From positions 1 to 48,617 of the forward strand of contig NZ_JXJU01000011.1 of the NCBI RefSeq assembly GCF_002441655.1: DNA of 48,617 bases, given 5' to 3'. Position 1 is the first letter of the stretch. The number at the start of each line of letters is the position of its first letter. Origin of the DNA: Lactococcus fujiensis JCM 16395. GTDB lineage: Bacteria; Bacillota; Bacilli; Lactobacillales; Streptococcaceae. Shown here piece by piece: positions 7,073-14,696 of the stretch. Below the pieces are notes generated by a model that worked only from the letters and a program-made list of their open reading frames with translations, was not told the DNA's origin and did not search any database. A program made the position numbers and the translations under genes.

Positions 7073-7837
7073 TTATCTTTTCATAATATCAGCCCATGAG
7101 CCGGGTTGCATACTGTCCAAAAACTTCTTTGATTTGAGGCGTAGCCCGACGTATTCGTCATAGAGTCCGTCAATGAATTGACGGAGCTTCTGCTTCATTT
7201 CTGGCTTGATAGAGATTTTTTTTAGCTCTTCGAGCGAAATTTCTTGAAACAAATTGCACAGATAAATCACATTAGGGTCGAGATGTGAACGGCGTAAATC
7301 CTCGCTAAAATGCTTGTGGCACAGACAGGCGTTAAATTTGTAAGAATAATCAAACGGCCCTTGCGTGGTGTGGCAAAAGGTACATTCGGCAAAATTGAGC
7401 GAAATTCCGAAACGTCCGAGGACTTGCAGCTCGAAAATATTCGTGATAATTTCCATGTCAAAACCTTGGTCAAGCAGCTCCAGCGCCCGAATCAGAAAAC
7501 TGTAAAGCGTTGGATCGTACTGGTTGTCAGCAATCGCGGCGTCCGCAAGGCTGATGATATAGCTCGCGTGAGCATTGACGAAAATATCCTCAGAAATGTG
7601 CTTGTAAGTCGTCGTGTCGCCAACATCGTCCAAAAAGCTAAAGCCCTCGTCATTAATGACTGCGTTAATCTGCGCCGCTGTAAAGTTCTGTAAACTACTC
7701 GCATACTTAGATTTACTGAAATTCTTGACAAAAAACATACGCTTGCCGAAACTTTCTGTAAACATCTTGACAAGCTTGTCTTTTTCTTTGTAATTCTGAC
7801 TGTACAGCACTAATGCTCGTGTTTCAGCGTCTCTCAT
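7073..7837 (-). CDS. recO: DNA repair protein RecO
   Basis: RecFOR-pathway recombination mediator, about 254 aa, that anneals SSB-coated DNA and helps load RecA. It has an N-terminal OB fold (MRDAETRALVLYSQNYKEKD), a helical domain and a zinc-finger-like cysteine cluster (CTFC...CLCHKHF). The frame can be extended to a TTG at 7864, but ATG at 7837 is preceded by AAAGGAGCAAA and starts with the usual RecO residues, so I choose 7837. Base composition is clearly richer in GC than the adjoining peptide cassette. It is downstream of araT and the HIT gene but separated from them by a terminator. Confidence 0.93.
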   Translation of the reverse strand: MRDAETRALVLYSQNYKEKDKLVKMFTESFGKRMFFVKNFSKSKYASSLQNFTAAQINAVINDEGFSFLDDVGDTTTYKHISEDIFVNAHASYIISLADAAIADNQYDPTLYSFLIRALELLDQGFDMEIITNIFELQVLGRFGISLNFAECTFCHTTQGPFDYSYKFNACLCHKHFSEDLRRSHLDPNVIYLCNLFQEISLEELKKISIKPEMKQKLRQFIDGLYDEYVGLRLKSKKFLDSMQPGSWADIMKR

Positions 7838-7868
7838 TTTGCTCCTTTCTATTGGTTGTATCAACTTG

Positions 7869-7886
7869 GTTTACAGTAGTGTAAAC
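7869..7886. promoter_or_regulatory. Dyad GTTTACA-N4-TGTAAAC in the recO promoter region
   Basis: A perfect inverted repeat 32-49 bases upstream of recO. On the - strand its TTTACA could be a -35 element with a weak GATACA -10 placed 17 bases downstream. It may be an operator, but no matching regulator site is recognised. The same heptamer recurs elsewhere in the window. Confidence 0.4.
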
Positions 7887-7918
7887 TTTAATTATTTGTT
7901 AGTTTAATTATATCAAAA

Positions 7919-7944
7919 AACTTCTGTCAGTACTGACAGAAGTT
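7919..7944 (-). terminator. Terminator of the araT-HIT operon
   Basis: Perfect palindrome with arms AACTTCTGTCAGT and ACTGACAGAAGTT, followed on the - strand by TTTTT; placed just after the HIT gene stop. Confidence 0.85.
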
Positions 7945-7950
7945 CCGTAA

Positions 7951-8316
7951 TTACTTATAATTTTGTTTTTCAGGAATCACGCCACGAACGCCACCAATTG
8001 GATTTTCGACATCATTTTCATAACGTGGAATCAGATGCACATGACAGTGCAAAACCGTTTGCCCTGAAGCTTCGCCAATGTTTATTCCGACATTGTAGGC
8101 ATCCGGGTTAAATTTTTCATCGTCATATTTTTTGCATTTTTCTAGTAGCTCGTCAATCGCTAGTTTTTCAGCTTTCGTGAGTTCAAAAAAGCTAGCTTCA
8201 TGCCGTTTGGGCACAATTAGAATATGCCCGTTTGAAACTGGATTTTGGTCAAGAAAACATTTTTCCCATTCATTTTCAAATAATATTTGAGTGAGCTCGC
8301 AAAATACACAAGCCAT
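7951..8316 (-). CDS. HIT-family nucleotide hydrolase
   Basis: A 121-aa histidine-triad protein. The active site HCHVHLIPRY contains the HxHxH triad; the N-terminus has CVFC, a zinc-site remnant common in Hint/FHIT-like bacterial proteins. The family hydrolyses nucleoside phosphoramidates or dinucleoside polyphosphates; the exact substrate is not inferable. The start codon overlaps the araT stop codon by one base (TAATG), indicating translational coupling and a shared operon. Confidence 0.92.
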   Translation of the reverse strand: MACVFCELTQILFENEWEKCFLDQNPVSNGHILIVPKRHEASFFELTKAEKLAIDELLEKCKKYDDEKFNPDAYNVGINIGEASGQTVLHCHVHLIPRYENDVENPIGGVRGVIPEKQNYK

Positions 8317-9491
8317 TACCCCCGCTGCTCCGCTACATAATCTTCCAACCGCGCCATGGCAGTCTTAATAACCTCCATCGAAGCCGCATAAGACAGGCGA
8401 ACAAAGCCTTCGCCGAATTGCCCGAAGCTGACCCCAGGAATAAATGCAACTGCTTTTGATTTGGCAAAATCTACGCAGAAATCGAACGAATTTTGAATCA
8501 AATCAGCTGGAATCTTGGCGAAAATGTAAAAGGCACCGTCAGGTTTGATAATCCCGAAACCGAGCTTTTCCATGTGCTCGATGATGTAATCGCGACGCTT
8601 GAGGTACTCGACTTTCATTGGCAGTGCGTCGTCCTGCCCGTTTTTCAGCGCTTCAATCGCCGCAAATTGAGCCTGCGTTGAGGCTGACGTGACAAGATAT
8701 TGGTGGGTCTTGATAATCTGCGCTGTCAATTCTGACGGAGCGAAAATCAAGCCAATTCGCCATCCTGTCATCGCGTGCGATTTTGATAAGCCGTTCAACA
8801 AAATCGTCTGTTCACGCGCAAATTCGGCGATAGATGCATGCGCTTCGTCAGTGTAATTCAGTTCGCTATAAACTTCGTCAGCAATGACAAAAACCTCGTG
8901 GCGCTTAACTACATCAGCCAAGGCTTTTATTTGCTCTCGACTATAGGTTACGCCAGTAGGATTAGCTGGATAATTCAAAATAACCGCTTTAGCTTTTCCA
9001 GCATGCGCTGTGAGCGCAGAATCGAGCATTTCAGGCGTCAAAACAAAATCATTAGCCGTTGTGTCAATTTCGACCAAAGTTCCGCCAGCGAGCGTTATGA
9101 GCGGTTCATAGCCAGGGTAGGCAGGAGCAGGAATCAAAACTTCATCCCCAGGCACTAAAATGGACAACAAGGTTGCGGAAATTGCTTCTGTAACACCAAC
9201 TGTAACCAAAATCTCATTTTCAGGGCTATAATGTAACCCATATTTTGACGCCAAAAATTCACTTGCTGCAATTCTTAAATCAAGTAAGCCAGCCATCCCT
9301 GTATAGTGACTCTGATTGGCTTCGATTGCTGCAATTCCTGCTTGTTTAACGTGTTCAGGTGTGTAAAAATCAGGCTCACCTAATGTCAATTTGATAATCC
9401 CTGGGATATTAGATACTTGTTGGTCAAACTGTCGAATCATTGAAACAGCAATTTTGTCTAAATTTGGGTTGAATTTTTTTGTTAAGTCCAT
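8316..9491 (-). CDS. araT: Aromatic amino acid aminotransferase
   Basis: A 391-aa class I/II PLP-dependent aminotransferase that transaminates Phe, Tyr, Trp (and Leu/Met to a degree) with 2-oxoglutarate in lactococci. It has the substrate-contact motif NYPANPTG, the D-x-Y pair of PLP binding (VIADEVYSEL) and the Schiff-base lysine in LSKSHAMTGWRIG. Length and surrounding genes (recO downstream) match lactococcal araT. Shine-Dalgarno GGAGG lies before the ATG. The promoter upstream contains a CodY-like sequence. Confidence 0.93.
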   Translation of the reverse strand: MDLTKKFNPNLDKIAVSMIRQFDQQVSNIPGIIKLTLGEPDFYTPEHVKQAGIAAIEANQSHYTGMAGLLDLRIAASEFLASKYGLHYSPENEILVTVGVTEAISATLLSILVPGDEVLIPAPAYPGYEPLITLAGGTLVEIDTTANDFVLTPEMLDSALTAHAGKAKAVILNYPANPTGVTYSREQIKALADVVKRHEVFVIADEVYSELNYTDEAHASIAEFAREQTILLNGLSKSHAMTGWRIGLIFAPSELTAQIIKTHQYLVTSASTQAQFAAIEALKNGQDDALPMKVEYLKRRDYIIEHMEKLGFGIIKPDGAFYIFAKIPADLIQNSFDFCVDFAKSKAVAFIPGVSFGQFGEGFVRLSYAASMEVIKTAMARLEDYVAEQRG

Positions 9492-9522
9492 AAAAGCCTC
9501 CGATAAAAACTATTTGCGTTCC

Positions 9523-9551
9523 ATTATATACTTTTTTCTGATAATTTTCAC
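9523..9551 (-). promoter_or_regulatory. araT promoter with CodY-like box
   Basis: On the - strand GTGAAA (9546-9551), 17 bp, TATAAT (9523-9528). The spacer holds AATTATCAGAAAAAA (9532-9546), matching the CodY consensus AATTTTCWGAAAATT at 12 of 15 positions. CodY control of araT is known in Lactococcus lactis. Confidence 0.6.
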
Positions 9552-9576
9552 GATTACAACAAATAACTGAAGGAAT

Positions 9577-9600
9577 AAAAAAAACTAATCCTAAGATTAG
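9577..9600 (-). terminator. Terminator of tRNA-Lys
   Basis: On the - strand CTAATC-TTAG-GATTAG followed by TTTTTTTT, about 45 bases past the tRNA. Confidence 0.8.
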
Positions 9601-9644
9601 AAATTTTTGAGTGAGATCGTAAAATACGACTCACGGAAAGGTGA

Positions 9645-9717
9645 TGGCTCGGCAGGGGCTCGAACCCTGGACCCATAGATTAAGAGTCTACTGCTCTACC
9701 AACTGAGCTACCGGGCC
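9645..9717 (-). tRNA. tRNA-Lys(CTT)
   Basis: 73-nt cloverleaf. The anticodon loop CTCTTAA reads CTT; D arm AGCTCAGTTGGTAGAGC; T arm CAGGG-TTCGAGC-CCCTG. No encoded CCA. The acceptor stem GGCCCGG/CCGAGCC has a C-A mismatch at pair 4:69. Confidence 0.93.
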
Positions 9718-9812
9718 AAATATGAATTCGTTCACAGAACGTACTTTATTATTTTACCACAAATTGGAATAATTGCAAGAATTTTCTCATCTACATCTGA
9801 AAGACTTTCACA

Positions 9813-9842
9813 ATAAAAAAATCCCAAATCGCTTTGGGATTA
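9813..9842 (-). terminator. Terminator of the NADP-binding protein gene
   Basis: AATCCCAAA-GCGA-TTTGGGATT followed by T-run on the - strand, immediately after the stop at 9852. Confidence 0.85.
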
Positions 9843-9851
9843 ACTTTCAAC

Positions 9852-10427
9852 TTATTCGTAAAGGGCAAAACCGCCGCCCCATGTAATTTTTTCGGCCCCA
9901 GCTAATGAGATTTGCAAGAAACCAATGGACTCCAACTCACGCGCACGTTTCAAGCCGCCTGCATCAAGAACAGCCAGTCCACTGCCATCTAACGCATTTT
10001 TCAACGTTTTTTTGGCCTCAACATCATCGCCAGCAAAAAGAACTGTAGTTTGGGTGGCATTCGCTACTTTTTTGGTGACCAGAGTTGAAGCAAATGTTGT
10101 ATTAAACCCTTTTACTACAGAAGAATCTGGCAATTTTTCAGCAATTAACGCCGCTGCCGAACTATCAGCAGGGACAACTAAATCATCAAAAGTTGTAAAA
10201 TCAACCGGATTTGTAATATCCACAACAATTTTTTCCTTCAATTCATCTTTATACTGCTCAATAATGTCTGAAACCGCAGGATAAGGAACTGCAAGAACAA
10301 CGATATCCCCCAAACTTGTCCGGGGTGTTTTTGAGTCGAGATAATGAACAGTATTGCCCGCCTTTGTAAAATTATCACCAATTGCTTTACCCATACTGCC
10401 TTTACCAAAGATACTAATGTTCGCCAT
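9852..10427 (-). CDS. NADP-binding oxidoreductase, F420-dependent NADP reductase-like
   Basis: A 191-aa protein with an N-terminal Rossmann fold (ISIFGKGSMGKAIGDNF), then VVLAVPY and DITNPVD, the pattern of the NADPH-dependent F420 reductase/ProC-like family. Most lactic acid bacteria lack F420, so the family name describes the fold, not the cofactor. The start is taken at ATG 10427, preceded by AAGGAGGCGCTT, rather than at the upstream ATG 10451. It is a single gene with its own terminator; substrate unknown. Confidence 0.82.
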   Translation of the reverse strand: MANISIFGKGSMGKAIGDNFTKAGNTVHYLDSKTPRTSLGDIVVLAVPYPAVSDIIEQYKDELKEKIVVDITNPVDFTTFDDLVVPADSSAAALIAEKLPDSSVVKGFNTTFASTLVTKKVANATQTTVLFAGDDVEAKKTLKNALDGSGLAVLDAGGLKRARELESIGFLQISLAGAEKITWGGGFALYE

Positions 10428-10544
10428 AAGCGCCTCCTTAATTAAAAACATTTATACACCAACATTATAGCATTGACTAAAATTAATTTATGATAATTTG
10501 TTTTAATATTGATAACAAAGAAATAAAAAAGAGAAAATTAATTC

Positions 10545-11072
10545 TCAATTATTAACTTTAGTTTTATTTTCATTTCTCCTTATATAATCTGATTTCAATA
10601 TTCCCATAAAATAAGAGTCATGGTACTTACCACCAGCAAAAAATTGTTGTTTAATCGTTCCTTCAATCTGAAAGCCGAGCTTTTTGTATATATGAACTGC
10701 TTTGGCATTATCGACATCAACCCACAAATATACTTTGTACATATTGAGCGTATGGAATGCATAATCAACACCTTTTTTCAAAGATTGTTGAGCATACCCG
10801 AGACCCGAAAATTTGTCAGTGATGACAATTTGTATTTCACAGTTCCGATGAATGTAGTCAATGCTGACCAATTCAACAATTCCCGCAAATATACCATCTA
10901 AATCAACAACAAAACGACGTTCATGCGTATCGTGAATATGTTTGTCGTACAAGCTTGTTAACTCATCAAGCGACTCATACGGTTCCTCAAACCACAAACG
11001 CATTGTCTCAGCCTTATTATCGATAATATGAATATTTTTTAAATCCGTTCGCTCCAATGCTCTAATTTTCAT
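10545..11072 (-). CDS. speG: GNAT acetyltransferase, spermidine N-acetyltransferase (SpeG)-like
   Basis: A 175-aa GNAT protein. The stretch WFEEPYESLDELTSLYDKHI followed by HERRFVVD is characteristic of SpeG, which acetylates spermidine and spermine; the acetyl-CoA loop is seen at GLGYAQQSLKKG, and the C-terminal half (LWVDVDNAKAVHIYKKLGF) is the standard GNAT end. Function in the cell would be polyamine detoxification. The Shine-Dalgarno is weak. Neighbours are unrelated small genes. Confidence 0.85.
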   Translation of the reverse strand: MKIRALERTDLKNIHIIDNKAETMRLWFEEPYESLDELTSLYDKHIHDTHERRFVVDLDGIFAGIVELVSIDYIHRNCEIQIVITDKFSGLGYAQQSLKKGVDYAFHTLNMYKVYLWVDVDNAKAVHIYKKLGFQIEGTIKQQFFAGGKYHDSYFMGILKSDYIRRNENKTKVNN

Positions 11073-11099
11073 AGGCTATACTCTACTTTCGTACTGAAT

Positions 11100-11441
11100 T
11101 TATTCTTGATTTTCTAGCATTAAGTCAGTTATTCCCTTGAGAATCACTTTATTTTCTCTTGATAAATGGCGGTAATTGTACACCAATTGGTTCTCGTCAA
11201 TCGATTCAACAAACTCGGTAAGAGACATTGTCCGTCGCTCGTTTTGGGTTCCCAACAAATAACCCTTATCGACTTCTAAAAATTGAGACAAGCTTTCTAT
11301 GGTCTGAATCCGTGGAACGTTTGTACCATTCTCCCATTTCACAATCGTACTTTTATTTACTTTCATCATTTCAGCCAACTCTTGCAAGGTTAATGCCTTG
11401 TCCTTACGAGACTGTCTAATGCGTTCCGATGTCAATGTCAT
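11100..11441 (-). CDS. XRE-family transcriptional regulator next to CadD-like transporter
   Basis: A 113-aa protein with a helix-turn-helix in residues ~5-62 (LTLQELAEMMKVNKSTIVKWENGTNVPRIQTIESLSQFL) and a short C-terminal dimer/effector tail. It begins 11 bases after the cadD-like gene and shares its operon, so it probably controls that transporter. No metal-binding cysteine cluster is visible, so it need not sense metal itself. Confidence 0.85.
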   Translation of the reverse strand: MTLTSERIRQSRKDKALTLQELAEMMKVNKSTIVKWENGTNVPRIQTIESLSQFLEVDKGYLLGTQNERRTMSLTEFVESIDENQLVYNYRHLSRENKVILKGITDLMLENQE

Positions 11442-11452
11442 TTTAATTCCTC

Positions 11453-12091
11453 CTATAAAATGGCCTTAATAAAATCAATTAAATGACTTAAAGCCTTCGT
11501 CTCAATAAGAATCATAAGTCCAAGGCCAATATAAACAATTGCGAGCACCCATCTGCTGTACCTAGACAATAGATCATGAAAATGCGGTATCCTTGCTAGA
11601 TATTGGCCAATAAATCCTAGAATAAAGATATTTACCATAAATGTAATGATCGAAATAAGGAGTATATGAGTATGTAAAGTCATGAAAAATGGTGTAAATA
11701 ATGCTATATTATCTGCTCCACAACTTGCAAATGAAAGAAAAACAACCATTACAAATAGATTTTTTTGATTTCGTTTTTCTAAAAGCTCGTCGAGCTCGTC
11801 CTCGTCATCATCACCAACAAACAAATATTTCAGGCCAAAAGATAATGGAATCAATCCCATCAAACCCAAAATCCATTGTTGTGGAACTAACTGTAATACC
11901 AGTGCAAAAACTAAGCTCGCTAATACCAAAAGACTCGAACCAACAATCTGCCCCCAAGCAATTGCAGCATGTTTCTTCTTGTCAAATTTAATAAATAAAA
12001 CGGTTAAAATTAACAGTAAGTCAAGCGCTGTCGCCCAGTACAAAACAGTGGATTTTAAAATAATTGTGATCATCATTAAACTTTCTAACAC
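11453..12091 (-). CDS. CadD-family cadmium/heavy-metal resistance transporter
   Basis: A 212-aa integral membrane protein with about five to six hydrophobic segments and a central acidic cytoplasmic loop (DDDEDELDELLEKRNQKN). The ADNIALFTPFF motif in segment 3-4 with the preceding Cys is typical of the CadD family, which exports or binds Cd2+. The open frame starts at a GTG (12091); two ATGs at 12076 and 12073 are alternatives and the ribosome binding site does not decide clearly. It is first in a two-gene operon with the XRE regulator. The metal specificity is by family only. Confidence 0.82.
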   Translation of the reverse strand: MLESLMMITIILKSTVLYWATALDLLLILTVLFIKFDKKKHAAIAWGQIVGSSLLVLASLVFALVLQLVPQQWILGLMGLIPLSFGLKYLFVGDDDEDELDELLEKRNQKNLFVMVVFLSFASCGADNIALFTPFFMTLHTHILLISIITFMVNIFILGFIGQYLARIPHFHDLLSRYSRWVLAIVYIGLGLMILIETKALSHLIDFIKAIL

Positions 12092-12137
12092 TTTTAAGTG
12101 ACTATCCTCTTACCATTATACATTAATTATAAAGTGT

Positions 12138-12159
12138 AAACCATTAAAATCATTGGTTT
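12138..12159. promoter_or_regulatory. Inverted repeat upstream of the CadD-like operon
   Basis: AAACCA-N10-TGGTTT, within the 148-base divergent region between the CadD-like gene and the HAD gene. A - strand TATAAT at about 12114-12119 follows. Possible operator for the adjacent XRE regulator. Confidence 0.35.
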
Positions 12160-12239
12160 TACTCCGTCCATTCGAAATAAGATTACAATTTGACAATTCT
12201 CTTTTTTTATTCCATAATTTTGAAAGATAAGGAGCAGAA

Positions 12240-12887
12240 ATGAAAAACTATTTTTTTGATTTTGATGGCACATTAGCGGATTCAGGGCAAACTGGAATAA
12301 TGGCAATTCAGGCGGCCTTCAAATCTTTTTCTCTTGATATTCCAAACGCAGAAACCATTCAATATTATATGGGGATTCCTATTGAAATATCTTTTAAAAA
12401 AATGAGTGAACCTCATCAATTCACATCAGCTGAATTTGATGAATTATTGCAATCCTTTCGAGACTTCTACCAGTCCTATGAAAATCAGTACTTGAGTTTG
12501 TTTGACGGTATCAAAGAGGCACTCATTCATCTTTCTGAAAATGATAAAAACCTATTCGTCGTTTCAAGTAAGCATTCTTCATCATTAATACGAAATTTGG
12601 ACCAGCTTGGTATCCTCAATTTTTTTAAGGCCGTTATTGGATCTGATCAGGTTGAAAATTATAAACCAGCACCCGACGGAATTAATGCTTTAGTCGACAA
12701 ATACCATTTATCACCCAAGGATTCAATCATGATTGGAGATGCTATTTTTGACCTCCAAATGGGAAAAGCCGCAGGAGTTCACACTTGTGGCGTTACGTGG
12801 GGAGCGCATGATGTCGTAAGCTTAAAGTCTGAGCAACCAGATTTCTTGATTGACTCTCCTTCGAAACTCATGAAATTGGATAAATAG
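12240..12887 (+). CDS. HAD-superfamily phosphatase, phosphoglycolate phosphatase-like
   Basis: A 215-aa HAD hydrolase. Motif I is FDFDGTLADSG (nucleophile Asp), motif II is the Ser in VVSSKHSS, the lysine of motif III is in NYKPAPDG, and motif IV is IGDAIFD. A helical cap is inserted after motif I. It resembles phosphoglycolate/PpaX-type phosphatases; the natural substrate cannot be named. Shine-Dalgarno AAGGAG precedes the ATG. Transcribed alone from the divergent region. Confidence 0.88.
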   Translation: MKNYFFDFDGTLADSGQTGIMAIQAAFKSFSLDIPNAETIQYYMGIPIEISFKKMSEPHQFTSAEFDELLQSFRDFYQSYENQYLSLFDGIKEALIHLSENDKNLFVVSSKHSSSLIRNLDQLGILNFFKAVIGSDQVENYKPAPDGINALVDKYHLSPKDSIMIGDAIFDLQMGKAAGVHTCGVTWGAHDVVSLKSEQPDFLIDSPSKLMKLDK

Positions 12888-12913
12888 AACTCAAGCCAAA
12901 TTGGAATGAGCCT

Positions 12914-12942
12914 TTGACATTCTTGACATTTAGTGTTACTAT
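12914..12942 (+). promoter_or_regulatory. Cold-shock gene promoter
   Basis: TTGACA (12914-12919), 17 bp, TACTAT (12937-12942). The start of transcription would lie near 12949, giving an untranslated leader of about 85 bases, the long type usual for cold-shock mRNAs. Confidence 0.6.
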
Positions 12943-13033
12943 TAGCAAGTAGATTTTATTCTTAGTAATATATTTTAGGATATTCTTTTCTCAAAATGGG
13001 ATTTACAAAATTTAAGGAAAGGAATACACTTAA

Positions 13034-13234
13034 ATGACACAAGGTACAGTAAAATGGTTTAACCCAACTAAAGGTTTCGGTTTCATCACTGCGGAAGATG
13101 GCACAGATTTGTTCGCTCATTTTTCACAAATTCAAACATCTGGATTCAAAACACTTGAAGAAGGACAAAAAGTTTCTTTTGAAGTAGAACAAGGTCAACG
13201 TGGACCTCAAGCTACAAACATTACAGTAAACTAA
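13034..13234 (+). CDS. Cold-shock protein (Csp family)
   Basis: A 66-aa single cold-shock domain, an RNA/ssDNA chaperone. RNP1 is KGFGFIT and RNP2 is LFAHFSQ; the rest ([21 protein letters not shown]) is standard. Shine-Dalgarno AAGGAAAGG precedes the ATG. It is single, with its own promoter and terminator. Which of the lactococcal csp paralogues it is cannot be decided here. Confidence 0.95.
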   Translation: MTQGTVKWFNPTKGFGFITAEDGTDLFAHFSQIQTSGFKTLEEGQKVSFEVEQGQRGPQATNITVN

Positions 13235-13264
13235 AAAAACACTCCGTTAGGAGTGCTTTTTTTA
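13233..13264 (+). terminator. csp terminator
   Basis: CACTCC-GTTA-GGAGTG flanked by A-run and T-run. Confidence 0.9.
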
Positions 13265-13280
13265 TTATATGACCCATAGC

Positions 13281-13652
13281 CTACCTAATATTTAACACAA
13301 AGTCAATAAATCCACCAATCGGAAAAAGCAACCACCAGTACATTGCAAAAAATTGCCAACCATTCATTTCTTCCCTTTTTCTGATGTATTTATTTTTATT
13401 TGGATCATAAATAAATTCTTGAGGGTCAATTTTAGGACCACTTGTTTCGATGCCCGAAATTAAATAATCAAGACTCACGTTAAAAATTTTTGATAGACGT
13501 TCACATGTTTCTACATCAGGAACAAAATCACCAGATTCCCACTTAGAAATAGCCTGCCTCGAGAAGAATAATTGTTCCGCAAGCCAGTCTTGTGATTTAT
13601 TTTGTTCTTTTCTTAACTTCTTAATTTGTTCTCCAATAATTATTGCCATCAT
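13281..13652 (-). CDS. XRE-family regulator with C-terminal membrane segment
   Basis: A 123-aa protein with a helix-turn-helix (IKKLRKEQNKSQDWLAEQLFFSRQAISKWESGDFVPDVETCERLSKIF), a short linker and one hydrophobic segment near the end (FFAMYWWLLFPIGGFIDFVL). Membrane-tethered XRE proteins of this kind are common in lactic acid bacteria but mostly uncharacterised. AGGAGGAAAT before ATG supports the start. No partner gene is adjacent. Confidence 0.85.
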   Translation of the reverse strand: MMAIIIGEQIKKLRKEQNKSQDWLAEQLFFSRQAISKWESGDFVPDVETCERLSKIFNVSLDYLISGIETSGPKIDPQEFIYDPNKNKYIRKREEMNGWQFFAMYWWLLFPIGGFIDFVLNIR

Positions 13653-13829
13653 ATTTCCTCCTGCTATATTTCGTTTGTTGACATGATTCTATCATAAATC
13701 TAATTAGAAAAAAGCAAAAGTAAGAGAAATTTGCGCAACTGTCCGTTGCTAACACTCTGTTAAATATTGATATTATTGAATTTAAAAAGTTGCAGATAAA
13801 ATTTATTTTTTTCAGTAGGATTCAAAATA

Positions 13830-14243
13830 TCAATCAATTTTCACAGCCATATAATCCTCTCTGTATTCCTCTCCATTTAAACCATAGTAAATAACGTTGC
13901 GGTTGATAAAATCAACTTCATATTTGACCACACCTGCTCCCCAAGTATTTTCTAGAAATTCAAGAAAAGTTGTTTGTCCCGCCTGATCAATCCGGAGAAT
14001 TGCTATTAATTTTTCTTTATTAAATTTCGGACAGGTAGACGCACCATCAATCAATGATTTTCCTGGAATCACTAAAGCATCATCTTCCGAAATATAAAAA
14101 CTGGTTGCGGAGGGGAGTTGCCACATATTCTTTAAAAAACCTTCTCGTCTCAAACACTCTGCTAGGTAAGGAAAACCTCCAACTTTTGGACGAACTTTTT
14201 CCGATTTTTCCATTGCATTTTTTAAATGTTGCTGTAAATCCAT
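13830..14243 (-). CDS. DUF1398 family protein
   Basis: A 137-aa soluble protein. The N-terminal KVRPKVGGFPYLAECLRREG and the C-terminal AGVVKYEVDFINRNVIYYG fit the DUF1398 family, once called phage-envelope-like, whose function is unknown. No catalytic motif stands out. It is a single gene; the spacer 13653-13829 upstream of the XRE gene holds only a small GCAAC/GTTGC hairpin at about 13733-13747. Confidence 0.75.
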   Translation of the reverse strand: MDLQQHLKNAMEKSEKVRPKVGGFPYLAECLRREGFLKNMWQLPSATSFYISEDDALVIPGKSLIDGASTCPKFNKEKLIAILRIDQAGQTTFLEFLENTWGAGVVKYEVDFINRNVIYYGLNGEEYREDYMAVKID

Positions 14244-14380
14244 CGAATACCTCTATTATTTTTATTTGATGATTAATTAAAACACATAAAACAAAAAATT
14301 TCACAAGCTCTGCTTATAATTAGAAAAAAAAGTAGGATATCCAAATCCATAACTTTTATTATTTTATTATTGAGAACAGA

Positions 14381-14573
14381 AAAAACACTGATTGAATGCC
14401 GTATGCTCACCCACGTATTGAACCCGCTCAAAAGCCAGGTGGGTGTTCTCGCTTCTACTTAGCTGCTCCCCGAAGGTATGCCATGCTGTAGAATGTCTCA
14501 TGAACCCCTATGCAATACAAAAAATAGTCGGTCAATTAAAAGAGTAAGCTCGCACATTCCAGTGTTTCTCTAT
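14381..14573 (-). ncRNA. ssrS: Probable 6S RNA
   Basis: About 190 nt in a 450-base ORF-free gap (14244-14696). A good promoter precedes it on the - strand: TTGAAA (14603-14608), 17 bp, TAAGAT (14580-14585). The 5' end (AACACTGGAATG) pairs with the 3' end (CATTC-AAT-CAGTGTT), which is followed directly by a T-run, giving the closed rod with terminal stem expected of 6S RNA. Conserved-looking inner parts are GGGGTTCATGA and GAACACCCACCTGG. It would bind and regulate the housekeeping RNA polymerase. Called from architecture, not from a covariance search. Confidence 0.75.
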
Positions 14574-14579
14574 GTCTTT

Positions 14580-14608
14580 ATCTTATCATTTTATATAATT
14601 TTTTTCAA
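14580..14608 (-). promoter_or_regulatory. Promoter of the 6S-like RNA
   Basis: TTGAAA - 17 bp - TAAGAT on the - strand, about 7 bases before the inferred RNA 5' end. Confidence 0.7.
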
Positions 14609-14659
14609 CTGTAAACGTTTTTTTAATGTCTTTCTGCAATTCAAACGAATGAAATAAAA

Positions 14660-14692
14660 AACACAAAAATCCGCCTTATGAAGCGGTTTTTT
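14660..14692 (-). terminator. mtl operon terminator
   Basis: CCGCTT-CATA-AGGCGG followed by TTTTT on the - strand, right after mtlD. Confidence 0.9.
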
Positions 14693-14696
14693 ATGT

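Noticed and set aside
7310-7693. 127-codon + strand ORF antisense to recO
   Set aside because: Shadow of recO; arises from the higher GC content there and resembles no family.
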